Shown here: positions 1 to 8,987 of the stretch, one piece after another
Numbering within the stretch: position 1 is the first letter of the stretch
Layout of the letters: each line of letters starts with the position of its first letter
Assembly (NCBI GenBank): GCA_029237695.1
Contig: CM055279.1
Coordinates: forward strand, 868,001 to 932,000
Source: Conchocele bisecta
Taxonomy: Eukaryota; Mollusca; Bivalvia; Lucinida; Thyasiridae
Length of the DNA: 64,000 nt
Direction of reading: 5' to 3'
Made by a program: the position numbers and the translations under genes
Notes under the pieces: generated by a model
Told to the model about the DNA's origin: nothing
Database searches by the model: none
Seen by the model: the letters and a program-made list of their open reading frames with translations, nothing else

Positions 1-960
1 CCAGGCTATTGGATTGGCGAAAGCCGGGCGGGCGGGCGGTGGGCGGCGTCCACAATCAATGTTAAGTTTTCGTGTTCGAGTCCATTTCTTTCTTACTGTA
101 CCACCTAGGACCACCAAACTTTCACAGCTTCATAATCAAGGGGTGCCCACCACATATTACCATCCAACATGTTACTTTTTTTTTAACTTCACCCATTTTT
201 CCCGCGCAGTCGACTTAGCCATTTTCAATGTTAAGTTTTCACGTTTACAATGTTAAGTTTTCGTGTTTGAGTCCATTTCTTTGTTACTGTACCACCTAGG
301 ACCACCAAACTTTCACAGCTTCATAATCAAGGGGTGCCCACCACATATTACCATCCAACATGTTACTTTTTTTTTAACTTCACCCATTTTTCCCGCGCAG
401 TCGACTTAGCCATTTTCAATGTTAAGTTTTCACGTTTACAATGTTAAGTTTTCGTGTTTGAGTCCATTTCTTTGTTACTGTACCACCTAGGACCACCAAA
501 CTTTCACAGCTTCATAATCAAGGGGTGCCCACCACATATTACTATCCAACGTGTTACTTTTTTTTAACTTGACCCATTTTTTCCGCGCAGTCGACTTAGC
601 CATTTTCAATGTTAAGTTTTCGCGTTTACAATGTTAAGTTTTCGTGTTTAAGTCCATTTCTTTGGTACTGTAACACCTAGGACCACCAAACTTTCACAGC
701 TTCATAACAAAGGGGTGCCTACCACATAAAACTTTTTCCGCGCAGTCGACTTAGCCATTTTCAATGTTAAGTTTTCGCGTTTACAATGTTAAGTTTTCGT
801 GTTTAAGTCCATTTCTTTGGTACTGTAACACCTAGGACCACCAAACTTTCACAGCTTCATAACAAAGGGGTGCCTACCACATAAAACTATCCAACATGTG
901 ACTATTTTTTTTACCTTCACCTATTATTTCTACGTAATTGACTTAGCCATTTTCAACGTT
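1..960. repeat. 191-bp tandem satellite, about five units
   Basis: Units beginning CAATGTTAAGTTTTCGTG recur at 57, 248, 439, 629 and 784. The spacing is 191, 191 and 190, then 155 bp because the fourth unit lacks about 35 bp. Each unit carries CCACCTAGGACCACC and a GCGCAGTCGACTTAGCC segment. Divergence is low, so the amplification is recent. The array is probably cut by the window's left edge. The short ORF at 14-256 lies in the repeat and is not a gene. Confidence 0.9.
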
Positions 961-1437
961 AACTTTTTAACGTACGTCTGGTGAAAGTTTTTTGGTTAAA
1001 AGTGTTTCGTTATACTATATCTCTGCAACTGCTTCGCCCATTACCTTGCAACTTCACATGGGTGTTTATCATCATCCATATTTTCATTCTACCCCCCAAC
1101 CGTGCGGCCCCTGTGCCCAATGTCAAGTTCAAATTACTTTGAATTTTTTTGTTAAAGTTTTTTTGTGTACTATATCTCTGCAACTGCTTCACCCATTACC
1201 TTGATACTTCACATGGGTGTTTATCATCATTGTCGCACCTGCTTGCAGAAAGCGCGATATCGTCGGCATTTTGGCATACGTCCGTCCGTACGTCCGTGTG
1301 TCCGGTTAAAGTTTTTTCGTTAAAGTTTTTCCATCTACTATATCTATTTTTTTAGTGTCCATGCCTCGCCCCAAGGCGCGACATGGAGGCCACGGCCATC
1401 TAGTCGACAAAAAGTGGGTATAATTATGTTACCCAAG
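961..1437. repeat. dispersed repeat with two ~146-bp direct copies
   Basis: CTATATCTCTGCAACTGCTT occurs at about 1016 and 1162, followed both times by CCCATTACCTTG and CACATGGGTGTTTATCATCA. The second copy continues into CGTCCGTCCGTACGTCCGTG and GTTAAAGTTTTT tracts. The block ends with CCTCGCCCCAAGGCGCGACA. No coding content is seen. Confidence 0.55.
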
Positions 1438-1487
1438 TCTCTGCTTGGAAAATACTTGGCCTTCGTGGCTTTGCCTCGTTTCTTGTT

Positions 1488-1734
1488 ATTATACTGAATT
1501 TATTACATTATCACAGCCATTTTGGCTGTGATAATGTAATAAATTCAGTATAATAATTCTGCATACTATATGCAGCATTAGTATTCATATGATAATGATT
1601 TCTGATCTGTATAATGTAATAAATTCGTTAATATTCTATATGCATAATTGTTGCTATATGAAATAATGCATTTCCTGAAAAATAAATGATTTCTCCCTCA
1701 AAGTATACTTTGCAATGTTGGTGAAATAGGCTAC
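1488..1734. mobile_element. MITE family A, left part lost
   Basis: A 60-bp near-perfect palindrome (1493-1552) with arms TTTATTACATTATCACAGCC forms the core. The right arm runs through CTCCCTCAAAGTATACTTTG to the terminus GGCTAC at 1734. The left terminus seen in the complete copies at 6493 and 8712 (GTAGCCTATTTCA) is absent here. It is non-autonomous, with no ORF. Confidence 0.75.
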
Positions 1735-1878
1735 AGGTCTTCACTAATCCTAAGGTCAAGCATCACCAGGCACGCTTCGTTGTCATCTGACAACTCTTGT
1801 TAATTCTCAAAACTATCGTATCATGCTTATCATTCTCAATATCACCTCTCATTATTAACTGCTGTCTCATACTATAAG

Positions 1879-2010
1879 TTATTGTGATTCTACACAGGCT
1901 ATATGGTGTAATATGTCTGGAGGTATGTTCACCCGAGGCGATAGCCTCGTGTGAACATACCTTCAGACGGGCAATATTACACCATATAGCCTGTGTAGAA
2001 TCACAATAAC
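1879..2010. repeat. ~130-bp palindrome
   Basis: The left arm starts TTATTGTGATTCTACACAGG. Its reverse complement, CCTGTGTAGAATCACAATAA, closes the structure at 2009. The centre holds GAGGCGATAGCCTC. It could form a long hairpin. It directly abuts the next inverted-repeat element. Confidence 0.8.
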
Positions 2011-2512
2011 GTATTTGTCATACCGCAGATCCTGTATTTGGCCGTATAAACATATTTCTTCTTTTGATCTTTGCGTTTTTTCAGGAAGAAAAATAATCCG
2101 AGATTCGATTTTCTACCGTCAGTCTTAATATAAAGGCGTAAATGAACATTTTGTTTTTTTATTAAACGAAAACAAACTAAATATGGAGTAAGAAATCCAT
2201 CGAAAACGACTTTATGACAGTTTTTTTATATCGTGTAATTTAATTTATATTCCACGTCTCTAATCTCGATCTGCTCTCCCTTTGGCGCCTCTAGAATAAT
2301 GCCGCGGTTTCGTGCGTGGAACCCATAGTTTGTGACCTAAATATAGCCGTGTCACGAAGGCAAGCGTGTTGAGATTTGAAAAGCAATTTTCGTTATTTTG
2401 GCTAATTTTTCGCTCATATTTTGATGAGCGAAAAATAAACAATAAAGACTGGTATGACCAGGCAAGCTAGCCAATCAAAAGCCGAGAAACTTATCTGCGG
2501 TATGACAAATGT
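2010..2512. mobile_element. ~500-bp element with ~18-bp terminal inverted repeats
   Basis: The left end, ATTTGTCATACCGCAGAT (2013-2030), matches the right end ATCTGCGGTATGACAAAT (2493-2510) in inverted orientation. The interior is AT-rich and has no convincing ORF. It is probably a non-autonomous DNA transposon. No clear target duplication was identified. Confidence 0.65.
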
Positions 2513-2561
2513 AATTATAATTCTATTTCATTTCCACATTTTCTCATGTCCATACTTCATG

Positions 2562-3117
2562 CTTCTACTGTCTGTTCCACGTTTTGCTGCCCACAAACTT
2601 TTGGCTATTTAACACATTACATCTAAAAAATATTGAAATGTAAGTACTTTTTGATCAATGACAAAAAAGTGAACCTCCCTAAAAATGAAATTCCATCAAA
2701 TATTGATTTTATTGCGAAAAAAAGATTTTCCTATGGGAATTTAACATGGGTGTTTATTATAAATACATTTTTTTTAATATTTGTGGGCCGATTTTCAAAA
2801 TCTAGCTTTTGTTTTCTTACGTACATCATTTCCAAGCTATCTCGCCAGGTTTCAGAGTCAATTTCCAAAACATTTTGTTATTCGACCCTCCTGGTCAACC
2901 TCCTCCTTATTTTTGCCCCATGCTAAATTCCCATACTGTAGGCAAATCGTTTTTTCGCAATAAAATCAATATTTGATGGAATTTCATAAAATATATTTTT
3001 TTGGGGAAGGTGACTTTTTTTATTGATGAAAAAGTACGTACATTTCAATATTTTTTAGATTTAATGTGTTTAATAGCCAAAAGTTTGTCAGCAGCAAAAC
3101 GTGAAACAGACAGTAGT
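2562..3117. mobile_element. foldback element with ~180-bp inverted arms
   Basis: The left arm (about 2563-2742) contains CTGTCTGTTCCACGTTTTGC and TTTTGGCTATTTAACACATT. The right arm (about 2930-3117) contains the reverse complements in the same order. About 190 bp separate the arms. The ORFs here read through the arms and are not genes. A solo piece of this arm (CTTTTGGCTATTAAACACAT) recurs at about 36123. Confidence 0.8.
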
Positions 3118-3179
3118 TACTATCAATAATAATCATATTATATTCTTATGTTCATCTCTCATGCTTGTCTCATCTTCAT

Positions 3180-3640
3180 ATTTCACCCTGAGAATACTAC
3201 ATTGCTGCCAAACTATAGTTTTGTTGAGAAAAATGACAAAATATGAAACACTAGCAGACGACAATTTGCGTTTCCTGCATTCTATGGGCTATTTATTATA
3301 GAGATAATTCTCATCAATATAAAGGCTTCAGATCAGGGGCTTGTCGAATATTCAGTTCTGATTTTGGGATTGTAGTCTACAGTCCACAAGTTTTTAACTT
3401 CCCTGCAACAAGTCCTGCATGATTTACTTCCCTTGCCGTCATGTATTGCCTCCCCTTGCCGTCATGTATTGCCTCCCCTTGCCGTCATGTATTGCCTCCC
3501 CTTGCCGTCATGTATTGCCTCCCCTTGTTCGCCGTGCAGCTTGATTTATGTGCAGTTGTGAATGGTGAAGATTTACCGTGTAACGTTACATGACCTTGCC
3601 ATTGAACGGACATAAAACCTCAATCAATGAATCAATTCGC
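3180..3640. repeat. half MITE F, decayed SINE body and 23-bp tandem repeat
   Basis: 3205-3290 matches the right half of MITE family F (AGCAGACGACAATTTGCGTT). 3335-3635 resembles the SINE body of this window (AATATTCAGTTCTGATTTTG, then TACATGACCTTGCCATTGAA) but is strongly decayed. Inside it, 3429-3526 is CCCCTTGCCGTCATGTATTG repeated with a 23-bp period, four full copies that are nearly identical. Confidence 0.6.
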
Positions 3641-4187
3641 AATCAATCACACAATTGATTGATCAAACAACCAATGACCCTACCATCCAACCAGTCAATC
3701 AATCAATCACACAAACAATCAATCAATTGATCAGTGATCATTTACGTACATGGATCAATTAGTCGACAGTCATTTGCTGAAAGTAGTGGTTTGAATTATA
3801 ACTATATCAGTGAAATTGACAAATTACACGGAAGAAAATGTAGATGTGGCCTTCTTAATGGGTCATTTGCTGCAGGTTGCCATATATATATCGGTACTGG
3901 TACTTATGGGAGTTATGGGTTATATTAACCTGCATGCCAGTTGGTTCAGGTTCATATCTCTAGTTATTGGACTTGTAACCTATAAATAGATACTTAAACA
4001 GTTTTAAAAATATATTCTACTTGTAATCTGTAAATTTCATTTCGCGTAAGATGTACATTATACTTTTCTTGCATGATATTTCTGTAATTACAAATTGAGA
4101 TTTCATACCTTTGAGCCGATTTCCATCCACCCTTACATGTCGGCTAAGAAAACAAAAACACACTCATTTTACTTGTGTTGCACACAT
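3641..4187. other. no gene seen; AATC-rich tract
   Basis: 3641-3730 is a low-complexity (AATC)n tract with ATTGATTGATCA variants. The 64-codon ORF at 3734-3928 has no recognisable motif and no good splice signals. I see nothing else to 4187. Confidence 0.5.
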
Positions 4188-4199
4188 ACTCCAAATTCT

Positions 4200-4273
4200 T
4201 ACTCAAAATCATGCAGTTTGATTGGCAGAGACTGAGCACAGTCTCGACCAATCAAACTGCATGATTTTGAGCA
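4200..4273. repeat. 74-bp palindrome
   Basis: The arms are ACTCAAAATCATGCAGTTTG at 4201 and CAAACTGCATGATTTTGAGC ending at 4272, around a GAGACTGAGCACAGTCTC core. The motif TTGATTGGC resembles the centre of MITE family H, so the two may be distantly related. Confidence 0.75.
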
Positions 4274-4497
4274 TGAGAATGGCGTACATTCACAGTTTTA
4301 TAAGCACCTGTCCTGTCCTGCTCTTTGATTTTCTCTGGTCGCAAATTGCCTGGTTTTGTCCTAACAGAAACTCCTCTGACACCAGATCCTAACAAGTGCT
4401 ACATTTCACTGTGTCTTCACTTCTGTCTATGTGGCTGTCACTGGAGCAATTTTATAGCATTTTACTCTGCATCCAATTTGTCTACATAACATTTATT

Positions 4498-4750
4498 AGG
4501 GTCCCGCCGATATTCGGTGGTACCCTATAGGTTTCGCACTGTCTGTCCGTCTGTCCGTTTATTTTTTGGAACTTTTTGTAAGTCTCAAATCACCTATAGG
4601 GGCCCTAAGTGCATCAACAGACCACATTTTCTAGTTTAACTAGGTGAGCTGTTTAACTAGGTGAGCTGATTAACTTGGTGAGCTGTTTAACTAGGTGACC
4701 TGTTTAACGTGAGCTGTTTAACTAGGTGAGCTGTTTAACTAGGTGAGCTG
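4498..4750. repeat. dispersed GGGTCCCGCC repeat and 17-bp tandem array
   Basis: 4498-4590 begins GGGTCCCGCCGATATTCGGT and continues through TCTGTCCGTCTGTCCGTT. From 4634 to 4750 the unit TTAACTAGGTGAGCTGT repeats about seven times with small deletions. Confidence 0.65.
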
Positions 4751-4876
4751 ATTGTCATGAAATAATTTACGAGTGATTGGCCGCTTATGCAAAACAAATA
4801 AGTGAGCATAGCTAACCAAGCTTGTTTAGCGGAAGGACCCAATTGCGATGGCATTATTTCAAGATAATCAGATCAC

Positions 4877-4990
4877 CTGGGCCCTGTTGCTCAAAGCCTC
4901 TGTTAGCTTAACAGACTGTTAAATCTTTAACATTGTTAAGTATTTAACAGTCTGTTAAGCTAACAGAGGCTTTGAGCAACTGGGCCCTGG
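4877..4990. mobile_element. MITE family M, ~114-bp palindrome
   Basis: The left end GGGCCCTGTTGCTCAAAGCC is mirrored by GGCTTTGAGCAACTGGGCCC at the right. The arms continue through CTGTTAGCTTAACAGACTGT. A second copy lies at 11940-12110. It has no coding capacity. Confidence 0.8.
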
Positions 4991-5299
4991 TTATGTAAAC
5001 ATCTTTATTATTTTTCACATCGTACTTCATAAAAAACAAAGCGAATGAAGAGTTAAATATGTTGAAGAATTGTGCAAATTCATTTCTTGAGGCTGGCTGT
5101 AGTCAAGGCGACTGTCTCATGATTCATATCCATAAATGGTAAACACAAGCTCTATATAACCTAGTGGTGTAATTCACCATCATTTACCGTTTGTGTAACC
5201 TACTGGCTGAAATGTAAGAAAATGATATAATAAATGACACTTACATGCGCAGGTAATAAATAGCAGCCCAGACAAAACCAAAGTGCAGTCTTCAAACTG

Positions 5300-5446
5300 A
5301 TTTTACATATTGGTATTTTACATATTGGTATTTTACATATTGGTATTATATTGGTATTTTACATATTGGTATTTTACATATTATTGGTATTTTACATATT
5401 GGTATTTTACATATTTTTACATATTGATATTTTACATATTGGTATT
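5300..5446. repeat. 15-bp AT-rich tandem repeat
   Basis: TATTTTACATATTGG repeats about ten times, with several partial units. It lies upstream of the 5780 exon, presumably in an intron of the TNK2-like gene. Confidence 0.85.
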
Positions 5447-5779
5447 TGAAACGTTACTTTGCATGATAATCTAAATGTTCATTGTTGTTGAGAAATACAG
5501 GCAGTGGATTCATACCTAGGACCTATTGATATTGGTGCAGTAACACTAAGAGAACCTGACACCAGATCAGGATATTGCTCTACGCTGGAAGAATATCGTA
5601 ATCCACAGTGTTCTTCTCTATACTTGTGTATTTCTATCTGTATGTTAGGCCTATCTTATGTATAGACACACACATGAAATTCCATTTAATGAAACTTCTT
5701 TAAATTAATGGGGAAAGTATTTGAGAGGGGAGATATTGGTTATACCAGACTGCGTTTAATGTTTCGCTGCCTTTTTTAG

Positions 5780-5831
5780 GGAGGAAAATGGTGAAGAAGT
5801 AGACACGATGCAGAAATTTCTTGGAAACGAG
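5780..5831 (+). CDS. TNK2: TNK2/ACK1-like kinase, penultimate exon
   Basis: This 52-nt exon has a TTTTTTAG acceptor before it and a GAG|GTAGGT donor after it. In its open frame it encodes 17 residues ending MQKFLGNE. It begins with one base completing a codon from an upstream exon and ends in phase 0. The last exon at 6957 starts in phase 0, so they join cleanly as MQKFLGNE-VSSDDC. The joined sequence lines up with the segment before and into the UBA region of animal ACK1/TNK2 kinases. The intron to the last exon is 1125 bp. Residues before MQK are acidic (EENGEEVD). Because the exon is short, the call rests on splice signals, phase agreement and position. Upstream exons were not found in the window. 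Confidence 0.7.
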
Positions 5832-5872
5832 GTAGGTTTTTTCCGTGCTGAGGTATATGCTGTTGCCACTCA

Positions 5873-6165
5873 CAGATGTTCTATATTGCTTGCTAGAAGC
5901 ATGACTGGTGTTTCACTGATGGAATGGTGAGCAGTGCAGATCCTGATCAGACTGTGCGGATGCACAGGCTGATCTGGATCTACACTGGTCACCAAAGACA
6001 TAAACACCATTGCTCCAGTCACAGCCACATATACGGGTTGATAAATCATGCTTCTAACAAGCAACATAGATCATTATCAGGCTACAGGTGTGTGTTATCT
6101 GATCAGGAGCTACACTGGTCCCAAAGCCCATAAGCCACACTTCTCACAGTCACAGCCACACATAA
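5873..6165. mobile_element. repeat family B (palindromic GATCAG-rich element)
   Basis: The signature is GTGCAGATCCTGATCAGACT followed by the near-inverted ACAGGCTGATCTGGATCTAC, with CAGTCACAGCCACATAT at the far end. Other copies lie at about 10985-11545, 13850-14402, 17090-17310, 34440-34695, 36525-36635 and 53750-53850. Reading frames through the palindrome repeatedly give DPDQTVRMHRLIW-like peptides. These are repeat artefacts, not proteins. This copy starts about 40 bp downstream of the 5831 donor. Confidence 0.75.
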
Positions 6166-6945
6166 TATAGAGAATACCCGTCTAGTGTCCGTTGATATCA
6201 AGTTTATCAGGCACGGCTAGGAAAGGCTCGCTGAGGAATTATTACCATTTCTGAACCATGCCTGATAAACTTGATACCAACAGACACTAGACTGGTATTC
6301 TATTTATCAGGTAATATTTTATGTTAACCGATGGTCAAATATAAAATAGATTTCGTTGAAAAGAGATGGACTTGTTTATGTTGTGTCATTACACACACTT
6401 CTTTACAACACATATTTGTATCAGGTCGGTGCCTGATGCTGCATTATGTTATCAGTCGGTACGTATTTGGGCCAATGCAAAGCTGGTTACCTGTAGCCTA
6501 TTTCACCAACATTGCAAAGTATACTTATCTAGCAAAGTATACTTTGAGGGAGAAATTTTCAATTTCAGGATAAATTTTTATTATACATGTACTGAATTTA
6601 TTACATTATCCATTTTGGCTGTGATAATGTAATAAATTCAGTATAATATTTCTGCATACTTTTAATCATCAAATATATTCAGTCGTTAGTTCTATATGAA
6701 ATAATGCATTTCGGGAAAAATAAATGATTACTCCCTCAAAGTATACTTTTCTAGATATGTATACTTTGCAAATTTGATGAAATCGGCTACTGATTAATTG
6801 CCATTGCAGGTGAGCAGCGACGACATTTGATGATGTTTGACTAATTCGTTATAACACGTATATTTGATCAGGTCAGTGCCTGATACGACATTATGTTATC
6901 AGTCGATACGTATTGGGCCAACGCAAATCTGGTAACTGGATAAAT
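6165..6945. mobile_element. mobile element family C, with nested MITE A
   Basis: It begins AGAGAATACCCGTCTAGTGT and carries an inverted core (CAAGTTTATCAGGCACGGCT against GCCTGATAAACTTG). Its tail contains TTATGTTATCAGTCGGTACG and GGTTACCTG. Related copies lie at 33868-34350, 38445-38822 (-) and 61900-62575 (-). The tail appears twice here (about 6421-6492 and 6868-6940) because of a local duplication. Its end lies about 10 bp upstream of the 6957 exon. Confidence 0.65.
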
Positions 6946-6972
6946 TGCCATTGCAGGTGAGCAGCGACGACT
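6397..6972 (+). repeat. local tandem duplication carrying a copied splice acceptor
   Basis: Copy 1 is 6397-6822, or about 128 bp once the inserted MITE A is removed. Copy 2 is 6840-6972. Both contain the family C tail followed by AATTGCCATTGCAG and GTGAGCAGCGACGAC. That is the acceptor of the last TNK2-like exon plus its first 15 coding bases. After GACGAC the first copy reads ATTTGA, an immediate in-frame stop. The second continues into the real UBA exon. The decoy acceptor AG is at 6808-6809 and the true one at 6955-6956. Confidence 0.85.
6493..6790. mobile_element. MITE family A, complete copy
   Basis: It starts GTAGCCTATTTCACC and ends GGTGAAATCGGCTAC-like (here GATGAAATCGGCTAC), with subterminal AAAGTATACTTTGAGGGAG inverted at both ends. 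The central palindrome is TTTATTACATTATC and its complement. It is inserted between the family C tail and the copied acceptor, so it arrived after the local duplication or during it. Confidence 0.8.
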
Positions 6973-7172
6973 GCCTGGCGGCATTACGCGACACGAACGG
7001 CGACGTCCTTAAGGCAATCAAGTACATCAAGCTGCGCCAGCTGCTCAGTATCGAGTTGGGTGACGTTAGACACTGCAAGGCCGCGCTGCTCGCGTGTGAT
7101 TGGAACGTTCAGGCGGCCGCCGACTATCTACTCGGCACGTCGCCTCCAAGTCCCGAATGTGTCGATGTTTGA
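6957..7172 (+). CDS. TNK2: TNK2/ACK1-like kinase, terminal exon with UBA region
   Basis: The exon follows the acceptor CCATTGCAG and runs 71 codons to TGA. It begins VSSDDCLAALRDTNGDVLKA; then come KYIKLRQLL, CKAALLACDWNVQAAADYLL and the tail GTSPPSPECVDV. The order Cys-x2-Ala-Leu, Ala-x2-Tyr-x-Lys-x2-Gln-Leu, Cys-x5-Leu-x2-x-Asp-Trp-Asn and Leu-Leu-Gly matches the C-terminal UBA region of ACK1/TNK2. In that family the UBA binds ubiquitin and affects turnover of this CDC42-activated, endocytosis-linked kinase. The Asp-Trp-Asn core of helix 3 is intact. GC content is clearly higher than in the surroundings, as expected for coding DNA. TNK1 or another UBA protein is a less likely alternative. 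The kinase, SH3 and CDC42-binding parts must lie to the left of the window. Confidence 0.85.
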   Translation: MSSDDCLAALRDTNGDVLKAIKYIKLRQLLSIELGDVRHCKAALLACDWNVQAAADYLLGTSPPSPECVDV

Positions 7173-7653
7173 TCTGCCGATATGTGTTGTGTTGTCAGTA
7201 CATGTACAAACGTGCGCCACCAATGTTTGATCGTAGGTTATATATACTGCCGATATGTGTCAACGTGTGTTTGTTTGGGAGATACACGAACACTTGTATG
7301 GGATAACAAAAAGGGTATCGCTGGCTGATTATATGCGACAGTCGTATGGGTACGCTTTTTGACAAAATTTGTCTATATTTGATTGTATGGTGCGCATACT
7401 TGTACTATGTTGATGTCGTGTCGGTATGGTACATGTATAAACTGTTGTATGGGATCTGTATAGCCAACAACACCAAATTAATGGCTGATCATATGTGACA
7501 TTCATATGGGTACCTATATATGGAAAATATTTGCCTATACTTGATTATATATGATCTATAATATTGTGCATACTTGCACTAAGTCGATGTATGGTACAAA
7601 CAGTTGTATTGGATGCATATGAACAACATGTGTTATGTCCGACCTTGTGTGAC
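7173..7653 (+). other. probable 3' UTR and flank of the TNK2-like gene
   Basis: There is no coding signal. Imperfect repeated phrases (TTGTATGGGAT, GCTGATTATATG, ATGTGACATTCATATGGG) suggest an old degenerate tandem repeat. No AATAAA occurs here. The first downstream candidate, AATAAA at 7719-7724, lies inside the MITE that follows. Transcript data would be needed to place the 3' end. Confidence 0.4.
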
Positions 7654-7843
7654 ATTCGTATCACAGGGGATCGGCATGTTGATATGATAGTGTATTATAC
7701 TTTTCAGACATGTAGAAAAATAAATGTAGTCTTTCTATAGTCGATGTATTAAATACATTGACTATAGAATGACTACATTTTTTTTCTTTTGTCTAAAAAG
7801 TATACACTATCCTATCAACATGCCGATCGCCTGTGATTCGTAT
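7654..7843. mobile_element. hAT-like MITE with 8-bp target-site duplication
   Basis: The element proper is 7662-7835. It is flanked by the 8-bp direct repeat ATTCGTAT (7654-7661 and 7836-7843). Terminal inverted repeats are CACAGGGGATCGGCATGTTG and CAACATGCCGATCGCCTGTG. The whole element is nearly palindromic, with a centre at GATGTATTAAATACATTG. An 8-bp duplication with CA-GG type ends is typical of the hAT superfamily. An AATAAA lies in its left arm in the sense direction of the TNK2-like gene. Confidence 0.85.
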
Positions 7844-8711
7844 GGGATGGATATATCGGCAAACTGTGTCGATATTTAATCATATGTGGCCCATCATGTG
7901 AAAAAATGGCTGATTCCAGTTTTGACCATTCAATGATATGGAATCGGTTTTCTCCAAGGAAAGTTTCCACAACTCGACCTTGAACAGTGTATCCGTGGAT
8001 GTGACTGCTCACTTGTCTCTACAAGATCCTTTTGTCTTCTCCATGTTGGAGATATAGTGGTCACAATTCTGGCATCATCGTCTCTGTAGGAGTCATTTTC
8101 GTATGTGTCAACAATTACGTACAAGTTATTGTTCACATATTGGATTTTTAAGGAATTAAATGCGAGGGAGTGTCAACGTAAGTCTAAATGTTGACTACCT
8201 CCCGATACATTAGTCGGATCATTACCTAGCTTCATCAAAAGCTTCCTCACGTTGATGGCTACATTCGGCTGACCTTGACCTTGGTGGCCGTGACCTTCGT
8301 CTGTGAGATACGCGCCGGTGATCGTCTTGTTTGTCATGTGAGTCATGTATAGTTGTCTCCTTGAATGGAAGCAGCGTTTGTATTACACATGTGTTGATAT
8401 AAGTGTATCTGATTGGACGAGACTTGTTCAGATATAAGGAAGGTGTCGATATCTAGTCAAACAGATTTGCCTGTCGTCTGCAATAGCAATGACTGGGTTG
8501 TATCCGCTGCATTGTTTTCACAACTCATTTCTTTAATCAACCCTTTGAAGGCAGGAAACAAAAAATATTGTCTGCTGTCGTTTAAAAACTTGCTTCGACA
8601 GCACTTTAAAATGATTTCTAAGTAAAGTAAAGTGTTGTTTATTATTGTGTCACCCCTATTGAAAGGGCCAGCCAGTTTTGGCTTATGAGACAGTCTAATC
8701 TCTGAAAACCA
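7844..8711. other. no gene seen; fragment of MITE F
   Basis: 8535-8625 resembles half of MITE family F (TTTAAAAACTTGCTTCGACA, CACTTTAAAATGATTTC). A short GACCTTGACCTTGGTGG tract is at 8272-8290. The ORFs at 7815-8136 (-) and 8413-8625 (+) show no motif and overlap repeat sequence. Confidence 0.45.
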
Positions 8712-8987
8712 GTAGCCTATTTCATCAACATTTCTAGCAAAGTATACTTTGAGGGAGAAATTTTCAATTTATGGATAAATTTATTAATTTTTATTATACT
8801 GAATTTTTTATTACATTATCACAGCCAGTTTGGCTGTGATAATGTAATAAATTCAGTATAATAATTCTGCATATTTTTAATCCTCCAATATATGCAGTCG
8901 TTAGTTCTATTTGAAATAATGCATTTCAGGAAAAATAAATGATTACTCCCTCAAAGTATACTTTGCAATGTTGGTTAGATCGGCTAC
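8712..8987. mobile_element. MITE family A, complete copy
   Basis: It starts GTAGCCTATTTCATCAAC and ends GATCGGCTAC. The core palindrome at 8815-8860 contains TCACAGCCAGTTTGGCTGTG. It is closely similar to the 6493 copy, including CTCCCTCAAAGTATACTTTG. Confidence 0.8.

Noticed and set aside
3734..3928. Possible upstream exon of the TNK2-like gene
   Set aside because: No acceptor/donor pair in frame and no similarity to the proline-rich or Mig6-homology regions expected upstream of the UBA.
5870..6133. ORFs with DPDQTVRMHRLIW-type peptides, recurring at many places
   Set aside because: They come from the palindromic core of repeat family B on either strand and are interrupted differently in each copy.
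7815..8136. Two - strand ORFs downstream of the TNK2-like gene
   Set aside because: They overlap each other in different frames and show no motif or splice signals.
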